From the NCBI GenBank assembly GCA_947568835.1, contig OX387607.1:8751201-8815200 (forward strand): a stretch of DNA of 64,000 bases, read 5' to 3'. Numbering within the stretch: the first letter of the stretch is position 1; each line of letters starts with the position of its first letter. The notes beneath the pieces were generated by a model. That model was given only the letters and a program-made list of their open reading frames with translations, did not search any database and had not been told where the DNA came from. Shown in pieces: positions 1 through 12,562 of this stretch. A program made the translations under genes and the position numbers. Source of the stretch: Protonemura montana. Taxonomy: Eukaryota > Arthropoda > Insecta > Plecoptera > Nemouridae.

Positions 1-43
1 TTTAAAAAGTTCAAAATCAAATGACAATATCAAATTGTTCCAG

Positions 44-3000
44 CCTCCGAACCTGATTTGCCGTTGCATCCGTCGCGGGCCGAGCGCATCTCGATCGATG
101 GAGAGAAGGACTCATGGAAGGACGACGAAACGGAAGACACGGCGGTCGACCTCGATCCTGATCCCAACGTGAGTCACACTCGATCAGAGTCCTTGGTAGT
201 CCTTGGTAGTCCTTGAACGAACCTGGAGGTTTGTAGTAAAGTTGAGATCAATATTAATCCTGTTCTGATTTTCTCATCTTGTGTTAATGTAGGTTTCTGT
301 CATCCTCACAAACTCAAAAAAATCCTTATAGTAGTCAAAGAACAGAACAGTATAATCACAGTCAATCTGTGGTATAATGTGAAATCTGATTTGAATTTCA
401 AAATTCTTCGAATGCGCAAAGTATTTGATCATTAGAAAAACTATGAACTAAACTAAACTTAACTAAATTTTTGAGAGGTTATTAGTGTTCCTTACTCTAA
501 AACAGCACAGAATTATCGACAAAGTTGTGTTGACGTAGGTAGCTTTCAAGCGTAAAACGCGTCCTCTTTGCCTGAAAACCAGAAAATCAGAGATTTCAAA
601 TGTTATAATGATGTATTGATTTGTTGGTTTAACGACACACTAATTCGACAACTGACCTTGTGGCACTTGTATAATGATGTCGGTGGATGAGTGGGTGATG
701 ATGATGAAGTTGATGAACCTGGGCCGATTCGTGGTCGCAGGCCTCGCGGACCTTAGTTTTGTCACTGTTTGCATGTCTCACTAGTACCGGTGTTTCCAAC
801 GCACCAAACCATTCGGTGTTACTGTACGATCGAGCGTGACACGAAGCATGAATGTGTTGACCACTTTCTGAAGCCATACTGATCAGTTTGGAGTGTTCCA
901 AACACCGGTTCTCGTTAAGCAACACTGCACTGGTTAGGTGACCGTGGATGGGTGACCATCATACACAAGATCAGTTTTGTTTGAGAGGGAGATTGGAGGG
1001 ATGAAATTAAGTATAGCAACTTCATTCGCTTAGCTTATCAATCTCTCGACAGGGTGGATTTGTAAAGTCATTCTTTTGTTCGCGTTGTACCGTCCATCGA
1101 AAGTGGTAGTGGTACCTTTGATGCACCTCGACAGGCGCTGTGCCGGCACCGAATTTCGTCTCTAGTTCTAGGGCTGGGCTAGGTCCTCATCATCCTCTCG
1201 ATCCACTCATTCGACACAATAAAACCAGTGCCACTTGGCCTGTTGTCAAAACAGTGTGCCGCTAAACTTCTCGAAGGAATCAATTAATTAATTATGAGGT
1301 CCTAGGATCCTTCTGGTTTGCAGGACTCACATGCTGGGCAGGCGAACACCATGTTCTTCCGCGACGGAGTTCGTCGAATCGACATGGTGCTCGCCTACGA
1401 GGAGAACAACGCTGACGGCGAGGAAGAGGAGAAGGAACGTAGTGCTAAGCGGCTTCAGTTCCAGAAGAACCTTAAAAGCGAGGGGCTGGAACTCGAGTTT
1501 GAGGCTGCAGACGTTAGTAGGAACTTCCTGTCTTAAGCCTAGGAATGATTGATTGAAATAATTTACAGAGGTCGTGGCTTTGTTGTTAGTGGGCTGAAAA
1601 GCATAATCGATGGGAAATAAACATATGTTGCAGAAAATCTGATCATTTGATAACGAAAATATCAAGGTTGTACCACTGATTTTATAGGTAAAGTCAGACG
1701 ACCAACATTAATGTTCGACTTTCTGATGAGGAAACCAGCCGGCAACACGTGGTAACTGTAGGTGCCACTTGATGGCGCTTTCGGCCATCCTTTTTAACAA
1801 GGCCTTTACAATTAAATAGCTACGACTGAAAATCAATATGTGTCTAAATCGATCATTGAGCATTGAAACAGATCATTTGAGCGTAAACCAGTCTCAACTG
1901 CGATTAATCTGAGAGAAATAACGGAATAAAATTTGTAAAAATTAAAACCACGGTTACTCCACCTAGAAGCGTCCTCCATATTTGTCGGAAAAGTAATATT
2001 TTGGCGACCATTTTTCGCAAAGACAGTTGAAAGTTAGTGCTATGAAAGCACGGTTGTACTTAAAAATATGTTAATTAGATCTATTTTTAAATCTACGCGT
2101 CTCATTATCTGTAGGTACGTACCAAGTTAAGGGCAAAACTTGAAAACTTGACCACCATTAAAAACTAAACATACAATTTTTACTTTTGATAAAAAAAAAA
2201 TTGAAAATTTTTATGAAACGTTGAAAATTTAGTTCAACTTTACTTGTCATTCAATACACGTTTTGCAAATTACTTTTTTTGAAAACTAGTGCTATGAGAT
2301 TAGGAAAAGTAAGACACGATTCTCAAAAGCATAATTTGGGTTTTTTCTTAGCTAAATTGCTAAAGCCACGCTGTTTTGTGTTTGCAGAAATCGTACGACA
2401 TGAAGACAATCTTCCTGAAGATACACATTCCTTGGGAAACTCTCCGAAGATTTGCCGAAGTCATGGACCTCAAACTTCCGATCAAGGTAACTCGACTACA
2501 AAGTCTTGCCATTAATGTTGTGCTGATCGCATAAGAGCAAAATGTGTGCTGATTGAAATTAAAGAGAGAATAAGACAAAATATTTCGTTGGTTTCATAGG
2601 AATGACACGAACATGCCATTGAAATAGTCAGTTAACGCAAAACAAATTTAATATTTAGTAAAAAAAAAAAAAAAAATTTTTTGTGAGATTAGACACCCAC
2701 AATTTTGTATTGTATTGTATTTAATTAGCTGTCTATTACATTTTTCAGTGTGTATACATTGTCATCTAGTTCCAGTATCTCTCACGTAATAATCTTTATT
2801 ATAAAATTCATCTAAATTATACAATTCTCCTAGGAGAAGGAAGATCTTTAGGTTTTTCTTGAAAGCATCCCTGCTTGCAATGCATTTAATTTGTAGTGGA
2901 AGGCTGTTCATGATTTTCACTCCAACATTGAGCAGGTCATCATCCATGACACAAAGCCGATGATGTCCCATCAGTAGTTTTCCTGCTCCTCTTGTTTCAT

Positions 3001-6000
3001 GTGAGTGAGGCAAGAAATCATTTAAGACTTTTACAAATAGTCTCATTCAAATCCTTCTAAAACAATTTTTGGCAAGGGCAAGTGGAAACAACTCCGTTTG
3101 TAGAGAGATCGTTGATATGGCTTATAGTCACTTGTACGGAATATTTTCTCTCTCATACTAGATTATAAGAACTCTATAGGAATTTCGACTGAAACCAACC
3201 CCGTCTATGCACTGCCTATCATCTGTACATATTCCCGTTGATTTACAGCGCAGAGAAAAGTTCGAAGAGGTGAAACCGAGCTGCACATCGTTAAACAAGT
3301 TGTTTAGCTACAACCACAGCGTGATCGTCGATCCCCCTTCCTACTATATGGCAGAGTACACCCGCGAGAGAGAGGCACAGTAAGTCGCGGCTAGCTATCT
3401 GTTGCACATTTAGCCAGTAGTTAATAGTAATAAAATGAGTTTACTTATCTTTAAAAGAACACCCACTTCATGCACTGAGAATTTCAAAGCTTCCAATACA
3501 ATTCAATGGTGTTATTGTATAGATTTATAGTTATAAATTGTGTAATTGTGATTTGAAATTGTAAAATAAATAAAATTTGACTTGCCAAATACCATGTAAT
3601 AGAACAATGAATACATTGGAACGGAAGCTAGACTGAAAAAATTTGCAACCGAACCCGGGACACGAACCCGGGTTCGTATCCCGGTACGGTTGTTCATTTT
3701 TCCAGTCTAGCTTCCTTTCCATCATTCGCTTGCTGGTTTCAGCTCCGTAGTGGAAATGCCCGAAAAATAAAAAAAACCTGCAAAAATACATTTTACATTA
3801 TACATTATAATGTGTAGATTCTTAAAGACGGTGGGCAACGACGAGCTAGTGACGCACGCTCAACGCAGCCAAATCGTCTGGCAGGTGCTCTGCAGCTCAA
3901 AGTTTGACGATACTGGGAATGTAAGCAATTCGAACTTAATCAATAAAAATAAAAATATTTATAACTTTCATCAAAGAAATTGCTATTTCAGTCTCATCTT
4001 GCTCTTAAAAAACATTTCGCATTTATCTTTCACAAATTAAGACCCTCTTCTAGCTACAGGGCATAAATAGTTGACAGTTTGTTAAATCATTTGACAGTCA
4101 GTTACGCGTCTTGACGTCATATTAGAGGAGGGCTCAATCAGTTTTTCAATGGGTCTTGACGGTCTCAGTGATGTTGTTTGTTTGGTTAAGTTCGGCATCA
4201 AGCGTTTGGTGAACGACGGGGTGTACACAGCTGCCTTCCCGCTCCATGACGGGAGGTACGACCAGGACGGAGTCGGTGGCAACCTCGACAGGAGGGTCAG
4301 TACCGATTGATATGTCGCGTTTATGACGCACCGTTTTGACAACACCCCCTGTAGCCGTTGCCGCCTTTTATCCTACTCCTGTGAGAATGCACCGAAGATC
4401 ACAAATCCAAGTTGCCGAGAGATTGACAGGCAAGAAGAGCAAATTTCCAGTAAAAAATACCGGTTTAATTACCTTAAACTTCTCTCCCGAGCAAAGGCGG
4501 TCACGATTAAGTTCACCCATTCAGTATCTGACCAAGCGCGGTGTTACTTAACTTTGGTAATTTCACAAGAGCCGATGCTTAAAACTCGCCAGTTCAAAAG
4601 GAACTGAATTTAAACTAAAATTTCTAAAATAAAACTGCGTTTACAAGGGTCTAGTTCACCACTATAATCTTGTTTTGCTCCCTGCAGTTACTGTATCTCG
4701 AGTGGGCCCGCCCGTCCAAATGGTTCAAGCAACAGCCCGTTTGGCTGGTGCGCAAGTACTTCGGCGAGCGCACCGGGATCTACTTCGCGTGGCTGGGCTT
4801 TTACACCAACATGCTCATACCAGCTGCAATCGTCGGTTTCCTAGTGTTCGTGTACGGGCTCGCGTCAATGGATTCTGAGGGAAATCTGCCCAGGTACTTG
4901 CGACAGCCGTTAAATGTAGGAAAAAATTAACCACGGCGTTTTATGTTTTTTGAAATCTATGTAGTGTTTATTTAAAATCGTATTTAAGTTGCAAACGCTT
5001 GCAATGCGCGGGATAAGTTTTACAGACCGTAGTCAAATAAAAAAGAGTTCAACTATTCGAAATTCAATTTGACTATAGCTTTCCGTCACTATTCACATTC
5101 TCAGAATATGTTTTCTGTAGTATTCTCAGTATTTTCAGTATTTCCTCATCCGGTCTAAATTTTGCTGTAGCCGCGAGATCTGTGACATGTCCGGGTCAGG
5201 CAACATCACCCTCTGCCCCGCTTGCGACAAAGCTTGCAAGTACATCAAGCTCGGCGACAGCTGCTTCTTCGCCAAGATGACCTATCTCTTCGACAATCCG
5301 GCAACCGTCTTCTTCGCCATCTTCATGTCCTTCTGGGGTAAGCAAGGAGGTCTATGGCGACCAAAGAGTGAAAATGCAAGAATAGCATCAACGAAACGGC
5401 ACAGACAGTTTTAAAACATTTCTCAAAAAGCAATAAATATGTTATAAAATAAATTAAGATCAGAAATCAAGTTTCGTGGTATCTTTTAAATACTCAAAAA
5501 TTGCACGAATGATGTTTCCTTAAATAATGAAAATTCCAAATCACACTAATGTAATTCTTGTTAAAACGCACTACTACTAATTCTGTAAAAACGCACTAAC
5601 GAGGTCCCCTATCACTGACCAGCAACGACGTTTCTGGAGCTGTGGAAGCGACGCCAGATGGTGCTTGAGTGGCGCTGGGACTTGCACGACGCCGAGGACG
5701 AACAGGAACCGCGCATCGAATTCACGGAGCGACGCATGCGCCATGACCCGATCACCGGCAAGGACGAACCCTACGTGCCAGTATTTGAAAAGGCTGCTCG
5801 GTACATGGCCACAGGGAGCATTGTGCTCTTTATGGTAGGCAGAGACAGAGGATTAATGAAACCGCAAAATTTTAAAATAGATAAAACGACACAGTTTTAA
5901 CTAAGTAATGCCCTCATCCCCAGGTCGCCGTCGTGGTGGCGGCACTTCTGGGTACGGTCATCTATCGCATCTCGGTGCTGTCGGTGATACATAGTAGCGG

Positions 6001-9000
6001 TGAAAACTTGCTGGCTAAGAACGCCAAGGTCATCTCGTCGGCGTCGGCGGCGGCCATCAACTTGGTCGTCATATTGATTCTGACGCTCGTGAGTCTTGGC
6101 ATGCATTGCTGGTTTTACCGTGACCAGTTTAAATATTATTCCATCCTAGATGTTTGTTGAGATTACAATAGTGGATTATCCAAAAACACCTTACGAAATA
6201 AAATGAAATGTTTTATGAGAAGTTTCGTTAAGAAAACCGCAGCACATTAACCTCAGCAATGTGTCCGGTTTTGAGTGAATTCAAATGCTGTTTTCACGTC
6301 AATGAAGGTGCCACACACTCCAGCCGAAACCTCAAATATTTATTTGGAAATTTCAGTGACTACTGGGGATATTTTCTTTGCATCGCATTTCAGCAAACCA
6401 ATCATACTTTCTCTGTTCACAAAAGTACACAAAAATATTCTTTTAAAGGTTATAACCCCTTTAAAACAGGAATTGCATGATTTTGTTTCCAGTTTTACAA
6501 GCGACTGGCCGTGTGGATGGTAAACCTCGAGAATCCGCGCACGCAAACCGAGTTTGAGAACAGCTACACCTTCAAGATATTCGTCTTCGAGTTTGTCAAC
6601 TACTACTCCTCTCTCATTTACATCGCTTTCTTCAAGGTCAGGAACACATCACCTAGGCATACTAGAGATGCAGGGAACCCCTAAATACCGAGGAAGTAAA
6701 ATTCACTTTTAGAAGCCATGAGAACCTTTGTAGGTGACTAGTTGACTGAAATTTAAACAGGGCATATAATTACCTGGTATCTAAATCAAATTTGATACTA
6801 ATTAACATATTTTCCTCATAAGGCTAGATACCTTTTTCCCATAATATGACATATCTCCCAAAGTGTCCAGTATAAAAAAACACATTTTCCTGACGCGGAC
6901 TGAGTGGACAAAATATGCAGCATTGTGGACTTTGATGAAATGACAAATACCCGCTGTTAACATTAGTTTAAACCAATCAAAATGGTATACCAGAAATTTC
7001 ATGCATATATTCACCCTCAAGAACCTGTAGATTACGGTTGTAAACAGCCTGTGTGCTTAGCCATTTTAACAGCTGTAAATACTGTAGTTCTTGTTAGTTC
7101 TTTTCCAAATCAGGGCCGATTAGAAAGGATCACAATTGGTCTGTACTTAATAATATAGCTGACACAGTTTTGCGACGTTGCCAATACAGGGCCGTTTCTT
7201 TGTCTACCCCGGCGACGCCGACGCTCGCAAGACAGGCTTCTTGCAACTACGCGCCGACCTGTGCGACCCTGCAGGTTGTTTGCCCGAACTGTTCATCCAG
7301 CTGGCCATTATCATGGTCGGCAAGCAGGCGCTAAACAACTTCTTAGAATATATCGTGCCGTAAGTTAGCACAAAGCTTTCTCACTTTGGTCGAAGAACTT
7401 TTGGAAAATTTTGAAAATTTCGTGGAAAATCATTTCGATGTTCAGTCAGTCGTTTTGGTAGGTACAGCAGAAAACGATTTTGAAGTCAAATTGGAGTTAC
7501 CAGAGATTGGAAAGATTGGGCGTATTTTAGCGTCACTGGAATCAGAGTGACTATGAATATTCACAGCCTCATGGTTGGAGATTTGATCTCCTCATCAAAT
7601 ACACTAAAGGCCTCTAGTTGAAGATGTGTCCAAGTAGCTCAAAGTACTACCTACGATAAGTGGAGATCGGGGTTTGAGTCCCCGTTAGGGCATCAATTTT
7701 TGAAAGATTATTATTGTTCTTTAAAGCAACATTTTTGGAAGTCTTTTGCAGATATAATAAGTAGGGTTTTTTTAATGTCACCTCTAAAATCATATCTGAA
7801 GTTACATTTCCTTGGTTACATTCCTTGGGTTGGCATCTTTTCTCACGGGCTGGACTGCAATAGTGGACACACTTCAAAAGACCTTCCCGTCCCCTATACT
7901 CCCATCTTTACTCATGTTATATCCTATAATATTTGTCACCAATATTAGCTTTATCTAAGTTATATTTTATTACGACTCTAATTTTAAACTGTTTTCGAAA
8001 TAAATACAGACCGATCAAATTCTGAACCGACAAAAATAGTTAGTAGCTAAGAGATAAAGTCACTAACTTTCGTAGAGTGATGAAAGTTAGTTTTGTTATT
8101 TTGCGCAGCGGCAGAACATATAACGCTCAACATACAATATACGCTCACATAGTTTTCATTTTGCTTTAAATTCTTTGTAATTTGTATAAATTAATTTTTA
8201 GATTGAAGTATATTTTGTAAATTGTAGAGATTTGCTAAATTGAACGGCAGAACCCGCTTTTTGGTGGTGGCTACCAGTACAACGTGTTGCCAATTCGTTT
8301 CCTCAGCGAAGTTTAACAACAGAGTAAAGACTTCGACTAAACTTGAAAACCGTCTCTCTAAGAGATACAAACGGCGACAGACGGGATTATCGGGAGGTTA
8401 CGGAAACTTATCGTGTCCGTATTCTTCCAGACTTGCGAGGAACTGGTGGCGACGCCGAGGACAGAGACGTCTAGGCGAACGACCTCGGGAACTAACACGC
8501 TGGGAGGAGGACTACAGTCTGCAGGCCGTCAACCGGTTGGCGCTCTTTGAGGAGTACTTAGAGATGGGTCAGTGATACCACCTAAAACTTTCTGTATCTT
8601 TAGTGATTGTTTGCTTCTAATAAACTCCGCTTGTTAATCGGCAGCAGTCGCAAAAGAAATAAAAAGTGCAGCCTAAAAACAAAGTGCTACCAATGATTGC
8701 TATTAACCACTTCCTGAAATCTCAAGGAAACAGACCTTTAGCTTTACACAAGGTTCGGACGGTACCGCAGAAGCTACCACAAGACTCGTTGTCAAACCAG
8801 TGCGCCGCTAAACATCACAAATCAACCAATAAACCTTCCGTTTACCTCGCAGTGCTGCAGTACGGGTTCGTGACTCTGTTTGTGGCGGCGTTCCCACTGG
8901 CTCCGCTGTTTGCGCTGCTCAACAACCTTGGGGAGATTCGTCTGGACGCGTACAAGATGGTCACGCAGACTCGCAGGTGCCTGGCTCAGCGCGTTAAGGG

Positions 9001-11606
9001 GATCGGTGCGTGGTTCGGCATCCTGACAGGCGTCACATACGCGGCGGTAGTCACAAACGTACGTGGTCCTGTCGTTATCCTGGACTGGGTGCCTTATCAT
9101 CTGCCTCATTTGTTTAAGATAACACCCCATTTCGACTTAAAGTCACCAATGCGTTTGCTGTTATTGGACTCGGCGGTGTCTTGTCATCCGTTTCAGCTTA
9201 AGATAGCACGCAAGTTTGGGGATATAGTTTTAAAACGTGAATGTCTTAGAAGTTGAGCTAGATATGTTGAACCTTTGCTGACCATTTTTACTGAAGATGC
9301 AGAAATGAGCCATCAGCATGAAATACTCTTGAATCCAATAACATTGTCAAAAAGGTTGAAAACCGATGGCCAAGGAACTACATGCAATGTTTTGTAACTA
9401 TTTACTCTCACCAGGTTTGATGGGGTTTATTACGGTTTATTTCTTCCGCTTCGCGGTCCCTTAGGTCTGTCTTGCTAGCCTATTTTATAACTTTTTAAGC
9501 AACAGTGTGTTATTAGCTTGTCCTCTTCTGTTTTAATCGCAGGGTTTCGTGATAGCGTTCACTAGCGACTTCATCCCACGCATGGTCTACTCGATAGCGT
9601 ACTCGCCGACCAAAGACTTGCGCGGGTATATCGACTTCTCGCTTTCCGGTAAGTACTGTAAGCTGGCCACAATATTAAGAATGTCAAGTCACTGTCCTCC
9701 AAAACTAAGTACGGTTCGAGGCGTTAGTTGATGTAATTTTTTGACGCTAGGGTGTTGTCCGACAAAAGAGAAGGTATGCAAAATAAATTCCTTTGCCGCC
9801 TCTGATAATATTAAGGTCCTTGATGAAAGGATCCTGATTGAAGGTTTTTGATTGACGGTTTTGAAAACGAGTGTTTTTTTTATTTCTTTGCATAAGTCCT
9901 TTATTGTGTAAAAGACTACCCTATAATACCCAAATACCGGGCACCTAACTGTCAGGTAGCCAGCTTAAGAGAAGCATAATTAAATGATAACGTGCTGCTG
10001 AAAAATGTGAGTTATTGATTATTAGTTGATGCTGTTTTGGTGGTGATTTCCACTTTTTTAATATCTGCTATTGATTTACGTCGCTAAAAAGTCGTCTATG
10101 CGTACTGAACGTTACAGTCAGTAAGGCGTTTTCATGGATTAGAGGAAAATGTTGCTTATGATTGTTTTTAGACTCATGTCTACTTAGCATTCAAACTCCA
10201 GTTTAAATAGTTTTTGTCAAAAATTGCTTCTTTAACGCATGATCGTTGAGTTGACAAACCAAACAGAAGTATTTTAAAATCCAAATGCGTCCATGGCGTT
10301 TCAGAGTTTAACACGTCGGACTACAGCGCCGACATGGGCGGCGACAACTCCATGCCGGACCCCGACGTGTGCCAGTACCGAGGCTACCGTTCCGGACCGA
10401 ACGCCCCAAACAAGTACCAGCCTAGCATCGCGTACTGGCACGTGTTTGCCGCGCGGCTCGCCTTTGTCGTCGTCTTCGAGGTGGGACAAATATAATAGTT
10501 TCACGTCTTTCCTTTCCATTCCCAAGTCGTGTCGATCAAGGGTAAGGCGATTATGTGCTTAACTCGCAAGATATAATTCGGTGCATGTTCGATATTGTCC
10601 ATATCAACCTTTTTTCACTGAGAGTGATTTTAGGTAGTCCAAAATTGTCTGGGATAGTTACCAATTGGCTTCTCGTCTAATTTCCGAAAATATCAAACTT
10701 GACATACATCGCTTAAGTTAAATATCGTTTGTGCTTGTGATTGTGTTTTGTGTGTGCTTATCAGTCTTTTGAAGTGCCCAGAAAGCATGCTGGACTTTTT
10801 TGGATCGGGGACTCCATGATTGATCACTTGACAACTTAAGTTTTCCGTACGAATAACAAACGCGCTAACGAGATTTCAACTTTTGAGGTTGCGTTTTATG
10901 TTCAAAGATAATTTAAGGTAATTGTGGTAATTATTTTAAATACTTAATCTGTTTTTTGTTTTGTTTTTTGGGACCTAGCCTTTAACAAGAGTTAGGTTTG
11001 ATTTTACCAAAATCTCAACTCCATTTTCAAGTATCAGTCAAATAATTGCTATGGCGACTTAAAATCGCATGCAGTGGTTCTCTGATGTATCTGTGAGCTA
11101 GAATTGAACTCATGGTTGAAGAACTTGGTGAAAAAGGCCCTAATCAGCTTCTTTAAATATGATCAACTAGAAAGTACCATAACCATTTCAGCCAAATTGT
11201 TTGTGGGTTTTAACGACACGCTGTTTTGACAACGGGCCCTGCGGCACTGGTCTAATGGCATCGGTTTACCCCAAAAAAATGACGGAATGGTAGTCACCTT
11301 CTTGCCAGGCACATCATACAACGATCCAACTATCTTACAGAAGATATCGACCTTGAACACGTGTCTCTTTTTGTGCAGCACGTGGTGTTCGCGTTGACTG
11401 GCTTGATGGCGTACATCATCCCCGACGTGCCGACGCGCGTGCGCCAACAGATCTTGCGCGAAAAGCTGTTGGCGAAGGAGGCGAAGTTCGAACACGTCAA
11501 GGAGGCGAACGTTTTAGAAGCGCGCAACGAAAAGATGGCGGCCGCACAAGATGGCCGATCGGAGCTGGCGAGTGGGGAGCGTCCCAGCGTTAAGAAAAAT
11601 GCGTAG
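44..11606 (+). CDS. Anoctamin (TMEM16 family) calcium-activated channel/scramblase, 5' end outside window
   Basis: Seventeen exons join in phase to 888 residues plus stop: 44-168, 1324-1512, 2388-2486, 3249-3379, 3818-3920, 4191-4295, 4688-4893, 5171-5337, 5623-5834, 5924-6088, 6493-6636, 7190-7359, 8431-8567, 8853-9058, 9543-9648, 10305-10480, 11379-11606. The first exon needs one base from an upstream exon, so the N-terminus is missing. The anoctamin dimerisation region is followed by the membrane core. The six acidic/amide residues that bind calcium in TMEM16 proteins all appear to be present: NNFLE (exon 12), EYLE (exon 13) and EIRLD (exon 14). Family members are multi-pass plasma- or endo-membrane chloride channels or lipid scramblases; the sequence does not say which this is. 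It resembles the ANO1-7 type rather than ANO8/10. The C-terminus is a charged helix. Exon 13 is placed at 8431 because that acceptor keeps phase and aligns with the family; the open frame upstream to 8240 does not align. Confidence 0.95.
181..215. repeat. Short tandem repeat
   Basis: Three copies of the 10-mer TCCTTGGTAG-like unit stand in a row just inside the anoctamin intron after the 44-168 exon. Confidence 0.6.
624..822 (-). mobile_element. 5S-headed SINE, internally deleted, minus orientation
   Basis: The 3' tail of the family (GTTTAACGACACAC, reversed) is at 627-640. The reversed 5S-like head (CCGGTGTTTCCAACGCACCAAACC) is at 789-812, with most of the body between them missing. It lies head-to-head with the copy at 885-1267. 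Confidence 0.7.
885..1267 (+). mobile_element. 5S-headed SINE
   Basis: The head reads GTGTTCCAAACACCGGTTCTCG and then AAGCAACACTGC and GGATGGGTGACC, like the 5S rRNA A box, IE and C box. The body (GAGAGGGAGATTGGAGGGATG, ACCGTCC, GTGCCGGCACC) and tail (GTTGTCAAAACAGTGTG) follow. Divergence from the other copies is high. Confidence 0.85.
1683..1990. repeat. Interspersed repeat shared with 18801-19072
   Basis: TATAGGT-AGTCAG, CAGCCGGCAACA, GTGCCAC-TGATGGC and AGCGTCCTCCAT occur in the same order here and at 18801-19072. About 300 bases match at moderate identity. It has no coding capacity and the class is unknown. Confidence 0.6.
2697..3175 (-). mobile_element. LINE 3' fragment
   Basis: A minus-strand frame (2762-3046) encodes [20 protein letters not shown] and [12 protein letters not shown], then a stop. 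This is the usual C-terminus of a non-LTR reverse transcriptase. The 3' UTR ends in repeated AATAC units (2703-2722 read on the minus strand). Frames further upstream are disrupted. Confidence 0.65.
3618..3784 (+). mobile_element. tRNA-headed SINE (family B) with an inverted 5' end
   Basis: From 3664 the element reads CCCGGGTTCGTATCCCGG (tRNA T-arm/B box), then CCAGTCTAGCTTCCTTTCC and the family B tail to about 3775. The bases before it (3618-3663) are the inverted copy of the same stretch, so 3622-3712 is one hairpin. AATACATT flanks both sides (3610-3617, 3785-3792), as expected of one insertion event. Confidence 0.7.
4480..4600 (-). mobile_element. Degenerate 5S-headed SINE remnant
   Basis: Reversed, it reads CGAGTTTTAAGCATCGGCTC, ACCAAAGTTAAGTAACACCGCG and GATACTGAATGGGTGAACTT, a worn 5S-like head followed by a trace of the body. 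It lies in an anoctamin intron. Confidence 0.5.
7483..7720 (+). mobile_element. tRNA-headed SINE (family A)
   Basis: The conserved 5' flank (CAAATTGGAGTTAC..., GCGTCACTGGAATCAGAGTG) leads to a tRNA-like core at 7626-7694 with A box TAGCTCAAAG and B box GGTTTGAGTCC. The GCATCAATTTTTGA-type tail start follows. Not a functional tRNA gene: the acceptor stem is poor and there is no clear anticodon arm. Confidence 0.75.
8755..8828 (+). mobile_element. 5S-SINE 3' tail fragment
   Basis: ACTCGTTGTCAAACCAGTGC, GCCGCTAAACATCAC and AATCAACCAATA are the family's terminal sequence. The fragment ends 24 bases before the anoctamin exon that starts at 8853. Confidence 0.7.
11201..11268 (-). mobile_element. 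5S-SINE 3' tail fragment
   Basis: GGTTTTAACGACACGCTGTT and TGACAACGGGCCCTGCGGCA are the reversed family tail. It lies in the last anoctamin intron, 110 bases before the final exon. Confidence 0.75.
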
Positions 11607-12017
11607 ACTAGGTGGAGACGATGGCGAAACATTTTTATGATGTTGGGTTCACTTAATTTAAATTCATAATGCCACTGCCTTAAATATGATTTCATTGAGA
11701 TCAACTAAGTGAGAGATAGTGAACAGTTTGGACTCTATTGGTTTGTTTCTGAACTTAGCGTTTATAAATCCAATTGTGTTGTGCTCTGGCAGCCAATTGC
11801 AGGAGAACGAGGTTTAAGCCTCCTTGTGGATTCAGAGATTCAGAGGTGTAAATGTACAGACGTATTTAAGTAACATTAAAAAATGTAAGATACACTTTTA
11901 TGAAGTAAGTTATTGTGAATGAGTACATTAAGTGCCATCCATTAGTTATTTCTTCTCTTGCCTTATTTTTTCTATCTTGATACAATGTGATGTTCAATTG
12001 CTGTGAAATCAACCATA

Positions 12018-12023
12018 AATAAA
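12018..12023 (+). terminator. Candidate polyadenylation signal of the anoctamin gene
   Basis: An AATAAA lies 412 bases after the stop codon, in AT-rich DNA followed by T-runs. It is the first canonical hexamer I see downstream of the last anoctamin exon. The actual cleavage site is not visible. Confidence 0.45.
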
Positions 12024-12144
12024 GATAAACCCAGTGATCTACTATTTTTTTTTTACGTTTTTTTTTTTTTTGTATCTGGAGAGGTACAATGAACTTTTTT
12101 TTATACTGATAGTAATGAAAATGTTCGGAAATATGTTTCTGGAT

Positions 12145-12562
12145 TGTTTGATTGAATCCACTAACTATTCGACTCAAGGGACGTTGTGAAACTGGTCTTC
12201 AGGTGTCGGTGCACGAGTGGATGAGGATGAGGACTATGATGAATATAGCTTAGCCTGGAAAAAAAGGAGAGAAAATCCGATTCCGGCACGTAGCCGTAGT
12301 CGAAGAGCACCAAGAGGACCACCGGCTTAACGTCCCTTCCGAAGGATGGTACAACGCGAACAGCAGGATTTCTTCACAAATCCATGCTGTCGACAGTTTG
12401 GTAAGCAAGAAAAATTAAGTTTTTTTTGCTAGTTTTCAGCCCTCTAACCTTTTTCCCGAACAGAACTGGTCATGATGGTCACTCATCCAATACCTGATCC
12501 AATGCAGTTTGCTTAACTTCGGTGCTCTCACGAGAACCGGTGTTTCCAACACGCCAAACCGT
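12145..12562 (-). mobile_element. 5S-headed SINE
   Basis: Reversed, it has the 5S-like head (GGTTTGGCGTGTTGGAAACA, CCGGTTCTCGTGAGAGCACC, GAAGTTAAGCAAAC), the body with CCGTCC and GTGCCGGAATC, and a worn tail. It is nearly full length and lies just past the anoctamin polyadenylation signal. Confidence 0.85.

Noticed and set aside
8240-8430. 5' extension of the anoctamin exon at 8431
   Set aside because: It is open and in phase but does not align with other anoctamins, whereas joining at 8431 gives the conserved NWWRRR directly after the previous exon.
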